A program made the position numbers and the translations under genes. A DNA stretch of 64,000 nt, taken from CAVVYW01 sp963752605. GTDB taxonomy: Bacteria > Actinomycetota > Thermoleophilia > Solirubrobacterales > 70-9. The notes beneath the pieces were generated by a model, which was given only the letters and a program-made list of their open reading frames with translations, ran no database searches and was not told the DNA's origin. The DNA lies in assembly GCA_963752605.1 (NCBI GenBank), contig CAVVYW010000005.1:1563677-1627676 (forward strand), given 5' to 3'. Of the stretch, positions 32,524 to 41,304 are shown in pieces (position 1 is the first letter of the stretch; each line of letters starts with the position of its first letter).

Positions 32524-32919
32524 ATGGAGAAGGTGAAGAAGACCGAGGAGGAGTGGAAGCAGGAGCTCACCCCGGAGCAGTACGAGATCGTGCGCGAGAA
32601 GGGCACCGAGGCCCCGTTCTCCAACGAGCTCAACGACAACAAGGCCGAGGGCACCTACAAGTGCGTGGCCTGCGGGCAGCCCGTGTTCAGCTCAGACACG
32701 AAGTTCGACTCGGGGACCGGCTGGCCGAGCTTCGACGCCCCGATGGGCGACGACGCGGTCGAGACCGAGGACGACAACAGCTTCCTGATGCGGCGCACCG
32801 AGGTGCTCTGCTCACGCTGCGACGCGCATCTGGGCCACGTCTTCGACGACGGCCCCAAGGAGAGCACCGGCAAGCGCTACTGCATCAACGGCTGCGCGCT
32901 GAAGTTCGACGAGGACTAA
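32524..32919 (+). CDS. msrB: Peptide-methionine (R)-S-oxide reductase
   Basis: A 131-residue enzyme that repairs methionine-R-sulfoxide in proteins, using thioredoxin as reductant. The family zinc site is visible as CVAC and CSRC. The fold motifs are [33 protein letters not shown] and the catalytic [11 protein letters not shown], with the reactive Cys in RYCIN and a further Cys in NGCAL where relatives often have Ser. There is no signal peptide. AGAGAGG upstream supports the ATG. Its end overlaps the convergent response regulator gene by four bases. Confidence 0.94.
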   Translation: MEKVKKTEEEWKQELTPEQYEIVREKGTEAPFSNELNDNKAEGTYKCVACGQPVFSSDTKFDSGTGWPSFDAPMGDDAVETEDDNSFLMRRTEVLCSRCDAHLGHVFDDGPKESTGKRYCINGCALKFDED

Positions 32920-33557
32920 ATCTTGCCGCCCGCGCCGAGGTAGCTGAAGCGCACTGCCAGCGCGACGGCCTCGGTGCGGGTGTCGACCTCCATCCGCGCG
33001 ATCGCGTTGCGGACGTGCGTATGGACGGTCGCCGGGCTCAGTGAGAGCCGGTCGGCGATCTGCTTGACGCGAAGCCCCTCCGCCAGCAGTTCGAGGATCT
33101 CGCGCTCGCGCGGGGTGAGCTCGAGCAGCTTCTCGACCTCGCCCGCGCCCTGGCCGAGCTCGGTCCCGACGAAGGTGCCGCCGCCGGCGACCACCTCGAT
33201 CGCACGGGCGATGTCCTCGCTCGGGGCCGACTTCAGCACGTAGCCGGAGGCGCCGGCCCGGAGCGCGAGGGTGAGCAGGTCGGGCTGGGCGTGCGCGGTG
33301 AAGATGATCACCCGCGTCTCCGGCATCTCCTTGAGTATGTCCTTGGTCGCCTCGATCCCGTCCTTCCCCGGGAGCTCGACGTCCACGATGCAGACGTCCG
33401 GCTCGAGCTCCTTGACCTTGGCGAGCACCTCCTCGGCGGTCGCCGCCTCGCCGACGATCTGGACCCCGTCCACGGACGCCATCCGCGCCTTGACCGCCTC
33501 GCGGACGATCTCGTGATCGTCGCAAAGTACGACGCGCTTGACGGACTCGTCGTTCAT
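32916..33557 (-). CDS. NarL/LuxR-type response regulator, coupled to serS
   Basis: A 213-residue two-domain regulator. The receiver has the acidic pair in [10 protein letters not shown], the phosphorylation aspartate in CIVDVELPG, and the conserved Thr and Lys in IIFTAH and YVLKSAPS. The C-terminal LuxR helix-turn-helix reads [36 protein letters not shown]. No histidine kinase is nearby, so it is an orphan here. A longer open frame exists upstream, but its ATG at 33557 overlaps the serS TGA (ATGA), which fixes the start by coupling. Targets are unknown. Confidence 0.92.
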   Translation of the reverse strand: MNDESVKRVVLCDDHEIVREAVKARMASVDGVQIVGEAATAEEVLAKVKELEPDVCIVDVELPGKDGIEATKDILKEMPETRVIIFTAHAQPDLLTLALRAGASGYVLKSAPSEDIARAIEVVAGGGTFVGTELGQGAGEVEKLLELTPREREILELLAEGLRVKQIADRLSLSPATVHTHVRNAIARMEVDTRTEAVALAVRFSYLGAGGKI

Positions 33558-34837
33558 ACCGTGGGAATGCGCTCCGGGATACCAAATTCCTGCAAAGCAC
33601 CCGGAATTAGGGTGCCGCCATCCTCCGCCTGACCGTTCTCCAAGAGAGCAATCAGCGTTCGCCCCACTGCTACTGCAGTCCCGTTCAAAGTGTGCACGGC
33701 CTCCGGAGTCTCTCCTTCGGCGGGACGGTACCTGCAATTGAGGCGCCGTGCCTGGTAGTCGGTAGTGCTCGAACAGCTGGTTACTTCTCGGTACCTCTCC
33801 TGACTCGGAATCCATGCCTCGCAGTCGAACTTCCGGGAGGCCGAGGCCCCGAGATCGCCGGCCGCGATGTCCACCACCCGGTAGGGGATCTCGAGGGCAC
33901 CGAGGATCTGCTCCTGGATCGCGAGGATGCGCTCGTGCTCTCCCCCGGACTCCTCGGGGCGGGTGAAGCTGAACATCTCGACCTTGTCGAACTGGTGCAG
34001 GCGGAAGATTCCGCGCGTGTCCTTGCCGGCCGCCCCGGCCTCACGCCGGAAGCAGGTGGAGAACCCGCCGTAGCGTCTCGGGAGCTCGTCCGCGGCGAGG
34101 ATCTGTTCGGCATGAAGTGAGGCGAGCGAGACCTCCGAGGTCCCGACAAGGAAGAGCTCGTCGCGGGGGACCTCGTAGATCATCTCGCGTTCTCCCGGGA
34201 AGAAGCCGGTCCCGAACAGGGCGGGCTCGCGGACGAGGACCGGCGGGATCACCGGCTCGAAGCCCTCCGCCCGGATCGTCTCCATGGCGAAGCGGACCAC
34301 CGCGAACTCCAGCATCACCAGGTCTCCCATCAGGTAGGCAAAGCGGGAGCCCGATGCCTGCGCGGCAGCCTCCATCTCGATCCAGCCGTGCTTCTGAGCA
34401 AGCTCGAGGTGGTCGAGTGGCTTGAAGCCGAAGTCCGTTTTCTCACCCACCTCGCGGAGGACCTCGGCGTCCTCCTCGGTCATGCCGTCCGGCGCGTCGG
34501 GGTGCGGCAGGTTGGGGAGCTCGGCGAGGAGCGCGTCCTCCTTCTCCTTCAGCTCACCCAGCTGCGGCTCGAGCTCCTTCAGCTCGGACTTAAGCTTCGA
34601 GGAGGACTCGCGGAGCTTCACGACCCCGGGGTCATCCGCCTTTCCCGCGCGGGCCGCCTCCTCGACCCGCTCGGAGAGCCGGTTCTGCTCGGCGCGGATC
34701 CCGTCGGTCCTGGTGTTGAGCTCGCGACGCTTCTCGTCGAGCTTCAGAAGCTCGTCGAGCTTGTCCGCTGCCCCGCGTCTCGCGAGCGCGGCGCGAGCCG
34801 GCTCCGGATCGCGGCGGATCTGCTTCAGGTCGAGCGT
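33554..34837 (-). CDS. serS: Seryl-tRNA synthetase (apparent ACG start)
   Basis: A 427-residue class II synthetase charging tRNA-Ser. The N-terminal coiled-coil tRNA-binding arm reads LDLKQIRRDPEPARAALARR... and RESSSKLKSELKELEPQLGEL. Catalytic motifs follow: TSEVSLASLHAEQIL, motif 2 FRREAGAAGKDTRGIFRLHQF and motif 3 GTAVAVGRTLIALLENGQ. The first conventional start (GTG at 34621) would remove about 72 residues of the arm. Homology begins where an ACG codon (34837-34835) occupies the position of Met in MLDLK, and AGGGAG lies five bases upstream of it. ACG may be a rare start or a single-base change from ATG. The stop overlaps the response regulator start. Confidence 0.88.
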   Translation of the reverse strand, partial: TLDLKQIRRDPEPARAALARRGAADKLDELLKLDEKRRELNTRTDGIRAEQNRLSERVEEAARAGKADDPGVVKLRESSSKLKSELKELEPQLGELKEKEDALLAELPNLPHPDAPDGMTEEDAEVLREVGEKTDFGFKPLDHLELAQKHGWIEMEAAAQASGSRFAYLMGDLVMLEFAVVRFAMETIRAEGFEPVIPPVLVREPALFGTGFFPGEREMIYEVPRDELFLVGTSEVSLASLHAEQILAADELPRRYGGFSTCFRREAGAAGKDTRGIFRLHQFDKVEMFSFTRPEESGGEHERILAIQEQILGALEIPYRVVDIAAGDLGASASRKFDCEAWIPSQERYREVTSCSSTTDYQARRLNCRYRPAEGETPEAVHTLNGTAVAVGRTLIALLENGQAEDGGTLIPGALQEFGIPERIPTV

Positions 34838-34850
34838 CTGAACTCCCTGC

Positions 34851-35246
34851 CTATGGGGATGCCGAATCCGGCGCCGGCTGCTCGGTCACGTCCTGGCCCG
34901 CGTACTTGGCCACGAACTCGGCGACCTTCTCGGCTTCGGTGCCGACCACGATGTTCTGGGGCATGATCGCCCCGGAGAAGCCGCCGTTGCGGATCGCGAA
35001 GATCACGTCGTCGACCGTCTCGGTCCGCTGGTCGAAGTCCGGGCCCTGCACCCGCTGGCTGCGGTTGGCGCTTCCCTGGGTGCCCGCGGCCGAGAGCGTG
35101 TGGCACCCGGAGCAGCGCTCGGCGAAGATCTCGGCGCCCTCCTTGACCCCGGCCGACTCGTTGTCGTCGAGGTCTATCCCCTCGCTGCCGCAGCCGATGG
35201 CCAGCGCGGCCCCGGCAACTGCGATCAGTAGAGCTGCCCCTCGCAC
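34851..35246 (-). CDS. c-type cytochrome lipoprotein
   Basis: A 131-residue exported monoheme cytochrome. The signal sequence ends with lipobox AIGC, so it is probably membrane-anchored. The heme is bound at CSGCH (IFAERCSGCHTLSAAG). A later methionine in GAIMPQN is the likely sixth ligand. It would carry electrons outside the membrane to a terminal oxidase not present in this window. GTG is the start; TATGAT stands eight bases before it (35260-35255), so the mRNA may be leaderless. serS follows 13 bases downstream on the same strand and is probably co-transcribed. Confidence 0.88.
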   Translation of the reverse strand: MRGAALLIAVAGAALAIGCGSEGIDLDDNESAGVKEGAEIFAERCSGCHTLSAAGTQGSANRSQRVQGPDFDQRTETVDDVIFAIRNGGFSGAIMPQNIVVGTEAEKVAEFVAKYAGQDVTEQPAPDSASP

Positions 35247-35254
35247 GCGGCGGG

Positions 35255-35260
35255 ATCATA
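35255..35260 (-). promoter_or_regulatory. Candidate -10 box for cytochrome c / serS operon
   Basis: TATGAT on the minus strand, eight bases before the GTG at 35246. It is a near-consensus -10 hexamer. Confidence 0.5.
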
Positions 35261-35304
35261 CGTACAACGGGTTGCCCTCGGCTTCGCCTACGGGCACCCT
35301 CGCA

Positions 35305-35310
35305 TAGCGT
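35305..35310 (+). promoter_or_regulatory. Candidate -10 box for the flavin reductase gene
   Basis: TAGCGT seven bases before the ATG at 35318; no ribosome site. Confidence 0.4.
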
Positions 35311-35317
35311 TCACCGC

Positions 35318-35809
35318 ATGGCGAACGGCGGCGTCTCACCCGAGCGATTCCGCAACGCGCTCGGCGCCTACCCGACCGGGGTGGCGGTGGTGACGGCGAT
35401 CGGGCCGAATGGCCCCTCCGGGGCGACGGCGAACGCGGTCACCTCCCTCTCGCTCGATCCGCCGATGATGCTCGCCTGCCTGGACCGCGACTCCCGCACG
35501 CTCACCTCGGTGCGCGCCGCGGGCCGCTTCGGGGTGAACGCCCTGGCCGCCGGCCAGGAGGAGCTCGCCCTGCGCTTCGCGGGCAAGGAGCCCGAGCCCG
35601 TCCAGTGGGAGGGCGTCGAGTGGGAGGAGCGGCACGGCTGCCCGCGCCTGACGGACCCCCTGATGTGGGTGGTCTGCGAGCTCCGCGACCTGATCGACGG
35701 CGGCGACCACCTGATCTGCACCGGCTCCGTGCTGGAGGCTGACTCCCGCAACGGCCAGCCGCTGCTCTTCCACCGCGGCGCGTACCGGGACCTGCTCGCC
35801 GAGAGCTAG
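35318..35809 (+). CDS. Flavin reductase-like (split-barrel FMN) protein
   Basis: A 163-residue protein of the flavin reductase-like domain family, which supplies reduced flavin to monooxygenases or acts directly with bound FMN. The motifs are FRNALGAYPTGVAVVTA at the start, GATANAVTSLSLDPPMMLACLDR (flavin phosphate region), GRFGVNALAAGQEELALRFAG, and DHLICTGSVLEAD followed by PLLFHRGAYRDL. The partner enzyme is not adjacent; the P450 at 10.8 kb normally uses ferredoxin instead. It is divergent from the cytochrome c gene and abuts the convergent 35810 gene directly. Confidence 0.9.
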   Translation: MANGGVSPERFRNALGAYPTGVAVVTAIGPNGPSGATANAVTSLSLDPPMMLACLDRDSRTLTSVRAAGRFGVNALAAGQEELALRFAGKEPEPVQWEGVEWEERHGCPRLTDPLMWVVCELRDLIDGGDHLICTGSVLEADSRNGQPLLFHRGAYRDLLAES

Positions 35810-36241
35810 TCAGAACGCGGTGCTGGTGCCCGCCGCCCGCAGCGCCAGTCCGAGGATCACCAGGCAGGCGACCGCCATGATCCCCATCTCGCGGCGGACG
35901 ATCGTCAGACCGATCTCGCGCTGGCGCTCCTCGGGAAGGGAGTGGAAGTCGAGCTCGCCGAGCTCCTGGGAGGCGGCGCCGGCTCGGGCCAGCTCGGCGA
36001 GAAAGGAAACGAGGAGCGGCAGCGCGCCGTAGAGGATGTGCAGCTCGTCGGTGCTGTGGTCGGTGAAGACGAGCAGCATCCCGAGCAGCACCTGCGCGAT
36101 GACCGCCGTCTGCGCGACCCGGAGCGCGTACCAGAAGCCGATCGAGGGCCGCCGGAGAAGCCAGGCAACGCCGCCCCAGACACCGGCGACGAGGTTGGTG
36201 GCGAGGAGCGCGATCCCGAGGACGAGATGGACCTCAACCAT
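35810..36241 (-). CDS. Four-helix membrane protein next to nuo
   Basis: A 143-residue integral membrane protein with four hydrophobic segments (LVLGIALLATNLVAGVWGGVAWLL, VAQTAVIAQVLLGMLLVFT, ILYGALPLLVSFLAELA, GIMAVACLVILGLALRAA). A conserved-looking HSTDELHILYG loop lies between helices two and three, with a histidine pair that could bind metal or heme. I do not recognise a named family. It is divergent from nuoA with only 76 bases between, so it may share the nuo promoter region. Confidence 0.65.
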   Translation of the reverse strand: MVEVHLVLGIALLATNLVAGVWGGVAWLLRRPSIGFWYALRVAQTAVIAQVLLGMLLVFTDHSTDELHILYGALPLLVSFLAELARAGAASQELGELDFHSLPEERQREIGLTIVRREMGIMAVACLVILGLALRAAGTSTAF

Positions 36242-36317
36242 GCGATTTCGGCTCTCTGATGCGGAAAAGCACTATGTAACAGCTTGATACAAAGTTGGTG
36301 GTATACCTCGCGACGCA
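36242..36317. promoter_or_regulatory. Divergent promoter region of the nuo operon
   Basis: This 76-base AT-rich gap separates the membrane protein gene from nuoA. On the plus strand it contains TTGATACAAAG and GGTATACC (36301-36307), the latter about ten bases before the GTG of nuoA. No ribosome binding site is seen. It is the only plausible start point for the 15-kb nuo transcript. Confidence 0.45.
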
Positions 36318-36677
36318 GTGCTTCAGAGCTACCTCCCCGTCCTTGTCTTCGCCGGCCTGGGATTGATCGTGGGAGGCGCGTTCGTACTGCTCAACGGGGT
36401 GATCGGGCCGAAGCGCCCGAACCCGATCAAGGGACAGCCGTACGAGTGCGGGCTCCCGACTCAAATCACCAAGAGCTTCCGGTTCGGCGTGAGCTTCTAC
36501 ATGATCGCGATGCTCTTCATCCTCTTCGACATCGAGGTCGTCTTCCTCTATCCGGTCGGCGTCCTCGTCGAGTCCGTCAAGAGCGTCTTCGTGCTCGTGG
36601 AGATCTCGATCTTCGTCGCGCTGCTGCTCGTCGCGCTGGTCTTCGTTTGGCGCCGAGGGGCGCTCGATTGGAACTAG
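36318..36677 (+). CDS. nuoA: NADH-quinone oxidoreductase subunit A
   Basis: A 119-residue membrane-arm subunit with three transmembrane helices ([62 protein letters not shown]). The characteristic loop PYECGLPT with its conserved cysteine and the [10 protein letters not shown] segment identify it. It sits at the junction of the membrane and peripheral arms near the quinone site. GTG start, first gene of the operon. Its stop overlaps the likely TTG start of nuoB. Confidence 0.94.
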   Translation: MLQSYLPVLVFAGLGLIVGGAFVLLNGVIGPKRPNPIKGQPYECGLPTQITKSFRFGVSFYMIAMLFILFDIEVVFLYPVGVLVESVKSVFVLVEISIFVALLLVALVFVWRRGALDWN

Positions 36678-37348
36678 AGCGGGAGAGCCTTCGGTCGCGG
36701 CAACTGAAGGCGCGCGACATGCTCCGCGGGGACCTGGAGGGGCAGGACCTCGAGAAGTACGTCGAGGAGCGGGTGCTCGCGACAACGCTCGAGAGGGCGC
36801 TCAACTGGGGGCGTTCGAATTCGATCTTCCCGGCGACCTTCGGTCTCGCCTGCTGTGCGATCGAGATGATGGCGATGGTCTCGTCCCGATCCGACCTCGC
36901 CCGCTTCGGCTCGGAGGCGCTGCGCGCCACACCGCGCCAGGCTGACCTGCTGATCCTCTCCGGCCGGGTCTCTATCAAGATGGCGCCGGTCATCCGCCGC
37001 CTCTACGACCAGATGCTGGAGCCGCGCTGGGTGATCGCGATGGGCGCCTGCTCCTCGAGCGGGGGGATGTTCGCCAACTACGCGGTGGTGCAGGGCGCCG
37101 ACAAGTTCATGCCGGTGGACGTCCACGTGCCCGGCTGCCCGCCCCGCCCGGAGGCCGTGGTTCACGGGTTCAACAAGCTGCAGCGCATGATCCGCGGCCA
37201 GCCCGACCTCGGCTGGCGCCAGCGCTACAACGCGACGGGCACCGAGGAGTGGGCACGTGACGAGATCGAGCCGACCCCCGAGGCGATCGAGCGGGCGGCT
37301 CTGGCGGTGAGGGGTGAGCCCGCCCCCGAGGAGGGCGGGAATGCCTGA
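36668..37348 (+). CDS. nuoB: NADH-quinone oxidoreductase subunit B
   Basis: This is the peripheral subunit carrying the terminal iron-sulfur cluster N2 that reduces quinone. Ligand segments are visible: [10 protein letters not shown] (tandem cysteines), GACSSSGG and [10 protein letters not shown]. The start is uncertain. TTG 36668 overlaps the nuoA stop and has GAGGGG upstream, giving 226 residues; ATG 36719 would give 209. The C-terminal extension after the core ([16 protein letters not shown]...) is a little longer than in E. coli. It overlaps nuoC by eight bases. Confidence 0.94.
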   Translation: MELERESLRSRQLKARDMLRGDLEGQDLEKYVEERVLATTLERALNWGRSNSIFPATFGLACCAIEMMAMVSSRSDLARFGSEALRATPRQADLLILSGRVSIKMAPVIRRLYDQMLEPRWVIAMGACSSSGGMFANYAVVQGADKFMPVDVHVPGCPPRPEAVVHGFNKLQRMIRGQPDLGWRQRYNATGTEEWARDEIEPTPEAIERAALAVRGEPAPEEGGNA

Positions 37349-37898
37349 CGCCGCCGGCCTGGAGCTGATCGCCCAGGGGATCAACCAGTCGAGGGAGGGT
37401 ACGGTGACCGAGACCTCCTTCGAGCACGACACCGCCACCCTGATGGTGGACCCGGAGAAGGTGCTGGACGCGCTGGGCTGGCTCCGTCAGCCGGGGGACC
37501 AGGGCTACACCTTCCTCTCCAGCCTGCACGCCGCGGACTACCTGCCGGCCACCCCGCGCTTCGCCGTCCACTACGAGCTGCTCTGCCGCGACCGGGTCGA
37601 GCGCATCCACATCAAGGCCGTGCTGGCGGATCCGGCGGCCGGGAACGGGTCGAGGCTCGGCGACGACCAGCCGCTGCCGGAACTCGACAGCTGCGTTGAG
37701 ATGTTTCCCACGGCCGACTTCCAGGAGCGGGAGGTCTACGACATGTTCGGGATCGTCTTCCGGGGCCATCCCGACCTGCGCCGGATCCTGATGCCCGAGG
37801 ACTACGAGGGCTGGCCGCAGCGCCGCGACTTCCCGATCGGCGGCGAGCCGGTGCTCTACACGCACAACGAGGTCGAGGTGCCTCGCTGGTTCGAGTGA
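37341..37898 (+). CDS. nuoC: NADH-quinone oxidoreductase subunit C
   Basis: A 185-residue peripheral-arm subunit (30 kDa type), separate from nuoD as in most bacteria. Diagnostic segments are [22 protein letters not shown], and the signature [43 protein letters not shown]. It packs against NuoD and NuoB and holds no cofactor. The ATG overlaps the end of nuoB; GAGGAGGGCGGGA provides the ribosome site. Nine bases separate it from nuoD. Confidence 0.94.
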   Translation: MPDAAGLELIAQGINQSREGTVTETSFEHDTATLMVDPEKVLDALGWLRQPGDQGYTFLSSLHAADYLPATPRFAVHYELLCRDRVERIHIKAVLADPAAGNGSRLGDDQPLPELDSCVEMFPTADFQEREVYDMFGIVFRGHPDLRRILMPEDYEGWPQRRDFPIGGEPVLYTHNEVEVPRWFE

Positions 37899-37907
37899 GA
37901 TGAATTC

Positions 37908-39218
37908 ATGACGCCGGACGAGACGCTGAGAGACGAGGAGCTGATCGCGACGGAGCGCGGGGTCGCCCGCGAGACCGAGGACCCGACCGCCCACTTGTTC
38001 GACACCGAGGCGACGGCTTCACGCGAGCGCGAAGTCGAGGGCCTCGAGCCCGAGCAGGAGGTCCTCACGATCAACATGGGACCCCACCACCCCGCCACCC
38101 ACGGGGTGCTGCGGCTGATCGTCACCCTCCAGGGCGAGCGGATCCTCGACGTGAAGCCGGTGATCGGCTACCTGCACACCGGCATCGAGAAGAGCTGCGA
38201 GGACAAGAGCTACTGGAAGGTCATCCCGTTCGTCGAGCGGATGGACTACCTCTCCTACTTCTTCAACATGGAGGCGTTCTGCGGCTGCGTCGAGCGCCTG
38301 GTCGGCCTGGACATCCCCGACCGGGCCAAGTACCTGCGGGTGATCCACATGGAGCTGAACCGGATCAAGTCCCACCTGGTCTGGCTCGGTACCTCGGCCC
38401 TCGACCTCGGCGCGGTCTCCATGTTCTGGTACTGCTTCCGCGAGCGCGACCGGATCGTCGACATGTTCGAGATGTCGACCGGCCAGCGCATGCACACGCG
38501 CTACTTCCAGGTCGGCGGCGTCTTCGAGGACATCCCGGTTGGGTTCGAGCAGAAGCTGCGCGAGTTTTGCGCGGACATGCCGAGCCGGATCGACCAGTAC
38601 GAGGCGATCCTCGATCGCAACGAGATCTTCCTGCGGCGCACCAAGAACGTCGGCATCGTCTCCCGCGAGCGCCTGCTCGACCTGGGCGTGACCGGCCCGC
38701 TCCTCCGCGCCGCCGGCGAGCCCTGGGACATGCGGAAGGCGATGCCGTACCTCGCCTACTCCGACTTCGACTTCAAGATCCCGGTCGGCACGATCGGCGA
38801 CGGGTACGACCGCTACCGCGTGCGCCTCGCCGAGATGCGCGAGTCGGTTCGCATCATCGAGCAGGCGCTCGACGGCCTCCCCGAGGGGCCCTGGCTCGCC
38901 GACGACCGCAAGTACGTGCTGCCACCGCGCGACGAGCTCTCCACCTCGATGGAGGCGCTGATCCACCACTTCAAGCTGGTGACGGAGGGCTACCGGGTGC
39001 CGCCGGGCGAGCGCTACTACTCGGTGGAGAGCCCAAGGGGGGAGTTGGGCTGCTTTGTGGTCGCGGACGGCTCGGCGAAGCCGGCGCGGGTCCACTTCCG
39101 CGACCCCTCCTTCGTCAACCTGCAGTCCTTCGCGGACATGAGCGTCGGCGGGCTGATCGCCGACCTGATCCAGAACCTGGCGATGCTCGACCCGATCCTG
39201 GGAGGGGTGGACCGGTGA
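37908..39218 (+). CDS. nuoD: NADH-quinone oxidoreductase subunit D
   Basis: A 436-residue 49-kDa-type subunit that forms the quinone-binding pocket with NuoB. Signature segments: NMGPHHPATHGVLRL, GYLHTGIEKSCEDKSYWK, ERMDYLSYFFNMEAF, the C-terminal VESPRGELGCFVVADGS and RDPSFVNLQSFADMSVGGLIADLI. The first 40 residues are an acidic extension before the conserved core (ETEDPTAHLFDTEATASREREVEG). The stop overlaps the GTG of nuoE (GTGA at 39215-39218). Confidence 0.95.
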   Translation: MTPDETLRDEELIATERGVARETEDPTAHLFDTEATASREREVEGLEPEQEVLTINMGPHHPATHGVLRLIVTLQGERILDVKPVIGYLHTGIEKSCEDKSYWKVIPFVERMDYLSYFFNMEAFCGCVERLVGLDIPDRAKYLRVIHMELNRIKSHLVWLGTSALDLGAVSMFWYCFRERDRIVDMFEMSTGQRMHTRYFQVGGVFEDIPVGFEQKLREFCADMPSRIDQYEAILDRNEIFLRRTKNVGIVSRERLLDLGVTGPLLRAAGEPWDMRKAMPYLAYSDFDFKIPVGTIGDGYDRYRVRLAEMRESVRIIEQALDGLPEGPWLADDRKYVLPPRDELSTSMEALIHHFKLVTEGYRVPPGERYYSVESPRGELGCFVVADGSAKPARVHFRDPSFVNLQSFADMSVGGLIADLIQNLAMLDPILGGVDR

Positions 39219-40021
39219 CCCCGCTGATGCCGAGGCGGCAGCGGCCCTGGCAGACCGATCCGGGGCACATCACGGACGTCCCCGAGCCACCGCCGATGCC
39301 GAATCGCCAGGGCGAACCGGTCGGAACCCCCCCGCCCACGTCGCAACCACATATCCCCGCAGGCGAAGCCGAGGAGATGGGCGTTGATGTTGATGGCGAA
39401 GCCGTCGACCGAGACCCCGCCCCGATCCCGGACCCCTCCGAGGTCGAGGTCCCGCCAGCGCTCGCGCAGGAGATCCGGCGGGCGATGAAGCGCTACCCGC
39501 AGACGCGCTCCGCCTCGATCCCCGCGCTCTGGGCCGTCCAGCGTCGCTACGGCTGGTGCAGTCCGGAGGGGATCCGGGAGGCGGCCGCGGTGATGGGGGT
39601 CACCCCCGCCTCCCTGGAGGCGGTGGCGAGCTTCTACGACCTGTTCCGCCTCGAGCCCCAGGGGGAGCACCAGGTGCTGGTGTGCACCAACATCTCCTGC
39701 TGGCTGAACGGCGCCGACGGCCTGCTCGAGGCGTTCAAGGACGCGGCCGGCAACGGCGCCTCCGACGGCGACCTCTTCATTCGGGGGTTCGAGTGCTTAG
39801 GCGCCTGCGACATCGCGCCGATGGCCTCGATCGACGAGCGCTACTACGGCCCGCTCACCAACGACGACGCGGCGACGGTGATCGACCAGCTCCGCTCGGG
39901 CGAGGAGGTCCTGCCGGAGAAGCGGCTCGAGGATCGCCCCATCGCGGGCGAGGAGAAGGCCGGCGCCGACCAGCGGCTCACCAAGCACCCGGTCAACAAG
40001 GTGAAGGGACGGGTCGGCTGA
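39215..40021 (+). CDS. nuoE: NADH-quinone oxidoreductase subunit E with N-terminal extension
   Basis: A 268-residue subunit of the NADH-input module binding one 2Fe-2S cluster. The ligands lie in CTNISCWLNGA and FECLGACDIAP. The conserved thioredoxin-like core starts around residue 85 (EIRRAMKRYPQTRSASIPALWAVQRRYGW). The preceding 80 residues are proline-rich and acidic (DVPEPPPMPNRQGEPVGTPPP, DRDPAPIPDPSEVEVP), and a 40-residue tail follows the core; E. coli NuoE is only 166 residues. GTG start overlapping nuoD; TGATG overlap with nuoF. Confidence 0.92.
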   Translation: MTPLMPRRQRPWQTDPGHITDVPEPPPMPNRQGEPVGTPPPTSQPHIPAGEAEEMGVDVDGEAVDRDPAPIPDPSEVEVPPALAQEIRRAMKRYPQTRSASIPALWAVQRRYGWCSPEGIREAAAVMGVTPASLEAVASFYDLFRLEPQGEHQVLVCTNISCWLNGADGLLEAFKDAAGNGASDGDLFIRGFECLGACDIAPMASIDERYYGPLTNDDAATVIDQLRSGEEVLPEKRLEDRPIAGEEKAGADQRLTKHPVNKVKGRVG

Positions 40022-41304
40022 TGGCGGAGGCGAAGGAGACCCGGGTCCTCTTCCGGAACGTCGACGAGCCCAACCTGAGATCGATCCGGGTCTACCAGCG
40101 CCTCGGCGGCTACGAGGCGATCCGCAAGGCGTTCAAGGAGATGCAGCCGGAGGAGCTCCTTCAGGATCTCGAGGCATCCGGGCTGCGCGGCCGCGGCGGC
40201 GCCGGCTTCTCCATGGGCAAGAAGGCCTCGTTCCTGCCTCGCGGGGACATGGACAAGTACCTCTGCTGCAACGCGGACGAGTCCGAGCCGGGCGCCTTCA
40301 AGGACCGCGAGCTGATGCAGAAGAACCCGCACCAGATGATCGAGGGGATCGCGATCGCCGCCCGGGCCGCTGGCGCCAACCGATGCTTCATCTTCATCCG
40401 CGGGGAGTACGACCTCCAGGGCGACATCCTGGACGAGGCGGTGGCGGAGGCCTACGACGCGGGCTTCCTCGGCGAGGACGTGCTCGGCACCGGCGAGCAG
40501 GTCGAGCTGGTCGTCCACCGGGGGGCCGGCGCCTACATCTGTGGAGAGGAGACCGCCCTGCTGGACTCGCTCGAGGGCAAGCGGGGCAACCCGCGGCTGA
40601 AGCCTCCCTTCCCGGCGGTCCAGGGCCTCTACGGCGGGCCGACCCTGATCAACAACGTCGAGACGCTCTCGAACGTCCCCCACATCGTCACCTCGGGCTC
40701 CGACTGGTTCAAGAGCTTCGGTACCGAGCAGTCGCCCGGCACGAAGGTCGTCTCGGTTTCAGGGGACGTGACCCGGCCGGGCAACTACGAGGTGGAGCTG
40801 GGGATCCCCACCCGCGACCTGATCGAGGGCCTCGCCGGTGGCGTGCGCGACGGGCGGAAGCTCAAGGGCTTCTTCCCCGGCGGCTCCTCCGCGCCGGTCC
40901 TGACCGCCGAGGAGGGACTCGACCTGCCGTACAGCTTCGAGGCGATGCAGGAGGCGGGCTCGATGCTCGGCTCCGGCTCGATCATCGTCTTCGACGACAC
41001 CACCAGCGTGGTGGAGCTGGCGCTGCGGACCGCGCGCTTCTATCACCACGAGTCCTGCGGCAAGTGCACTCCCTGCCGCGAGGGGACGAACTGGACCGTG
41101 AAGGTCTTGGAGCGCATGGTCCGGGGCGAGGCGACGCCGATCGACCTCGAGACGACGGCCTCGGTCCAGACGAACATCATCGGCAACTGCCTCTGCGTCC
41201 TCGGGGACTCGATGGCGATGCCGGTCGGCTCGATGATCGAGAAGTTCCGCTCGGAGTTCGACGAGGCCCTTCAGACCGGCGTCCCGGAGGCGCTCGCGGC
41301 ATGA
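40021..41304 (+). CDS. nuoF: NADH-quinone oxidoreductase subunit F (NADH-binding)
   Basis: A 427-residue subunit that binds NADH, FMN and the N3 4Fe-4S cluster. NADH/FMN motifs: SGLRGRGGAGFSMGKKASFL, YLCCNADESEPGAFKDR and GAYICGEETALLDSLEGKRG. Cluster ligands: HESCGKCTPCREG plus a later cysteine in NIIGNCLCVLGD. It receives electrons from NADH, for example that from the formate dehydrogenase encoded here. ATG at 40021 shares its A with the nuoE TGA; its stop overlaps nuoG (ATGA). Confidence 0.96.
   Translation: MAEAKETRVLFRNVDEPNLRSIRVYQRLGGYEAIRKAFKEMQPEELLQDLEASGLRGRGGAGFSMGKKASFLPRGDMDKYLCCNADESEPGAFKDRELMQKNPHQMIEGIAIAARAAGANRCFIFIRGEYDLQGDILDEAVAEAYDAGFLGEDVLGTGEQVELVVHRGAGAYICGEETALLDSLEGKRGNPRLKPPFPAVQGLYGGPTLINNVETLSNVPHIVTSGSDWFKSFGTEQSPGTKVVSVSGDVTRPGNYEVELGIPTRDLIEGLAGGVRDGRKLKGFFPGGSSAPVLTAEEGLDLPYSFEAMQEAGSMLGSGSIIVFDDTTSVVELALRTARFYHHESCGKCTPCREGTNWTVKVLERMVRGEATPIDLETTASVQTNIIGNCLCVLGDSMAMPVGSMIEKFRSEFDEALQTGVPEALAA

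Noticed and set aside
33554..34621. serS starting at GTG 34621
   Set aside because: It would remove the conserved coiled-coil arm; the upstream sequence reads as SerRS in frame to 34837.
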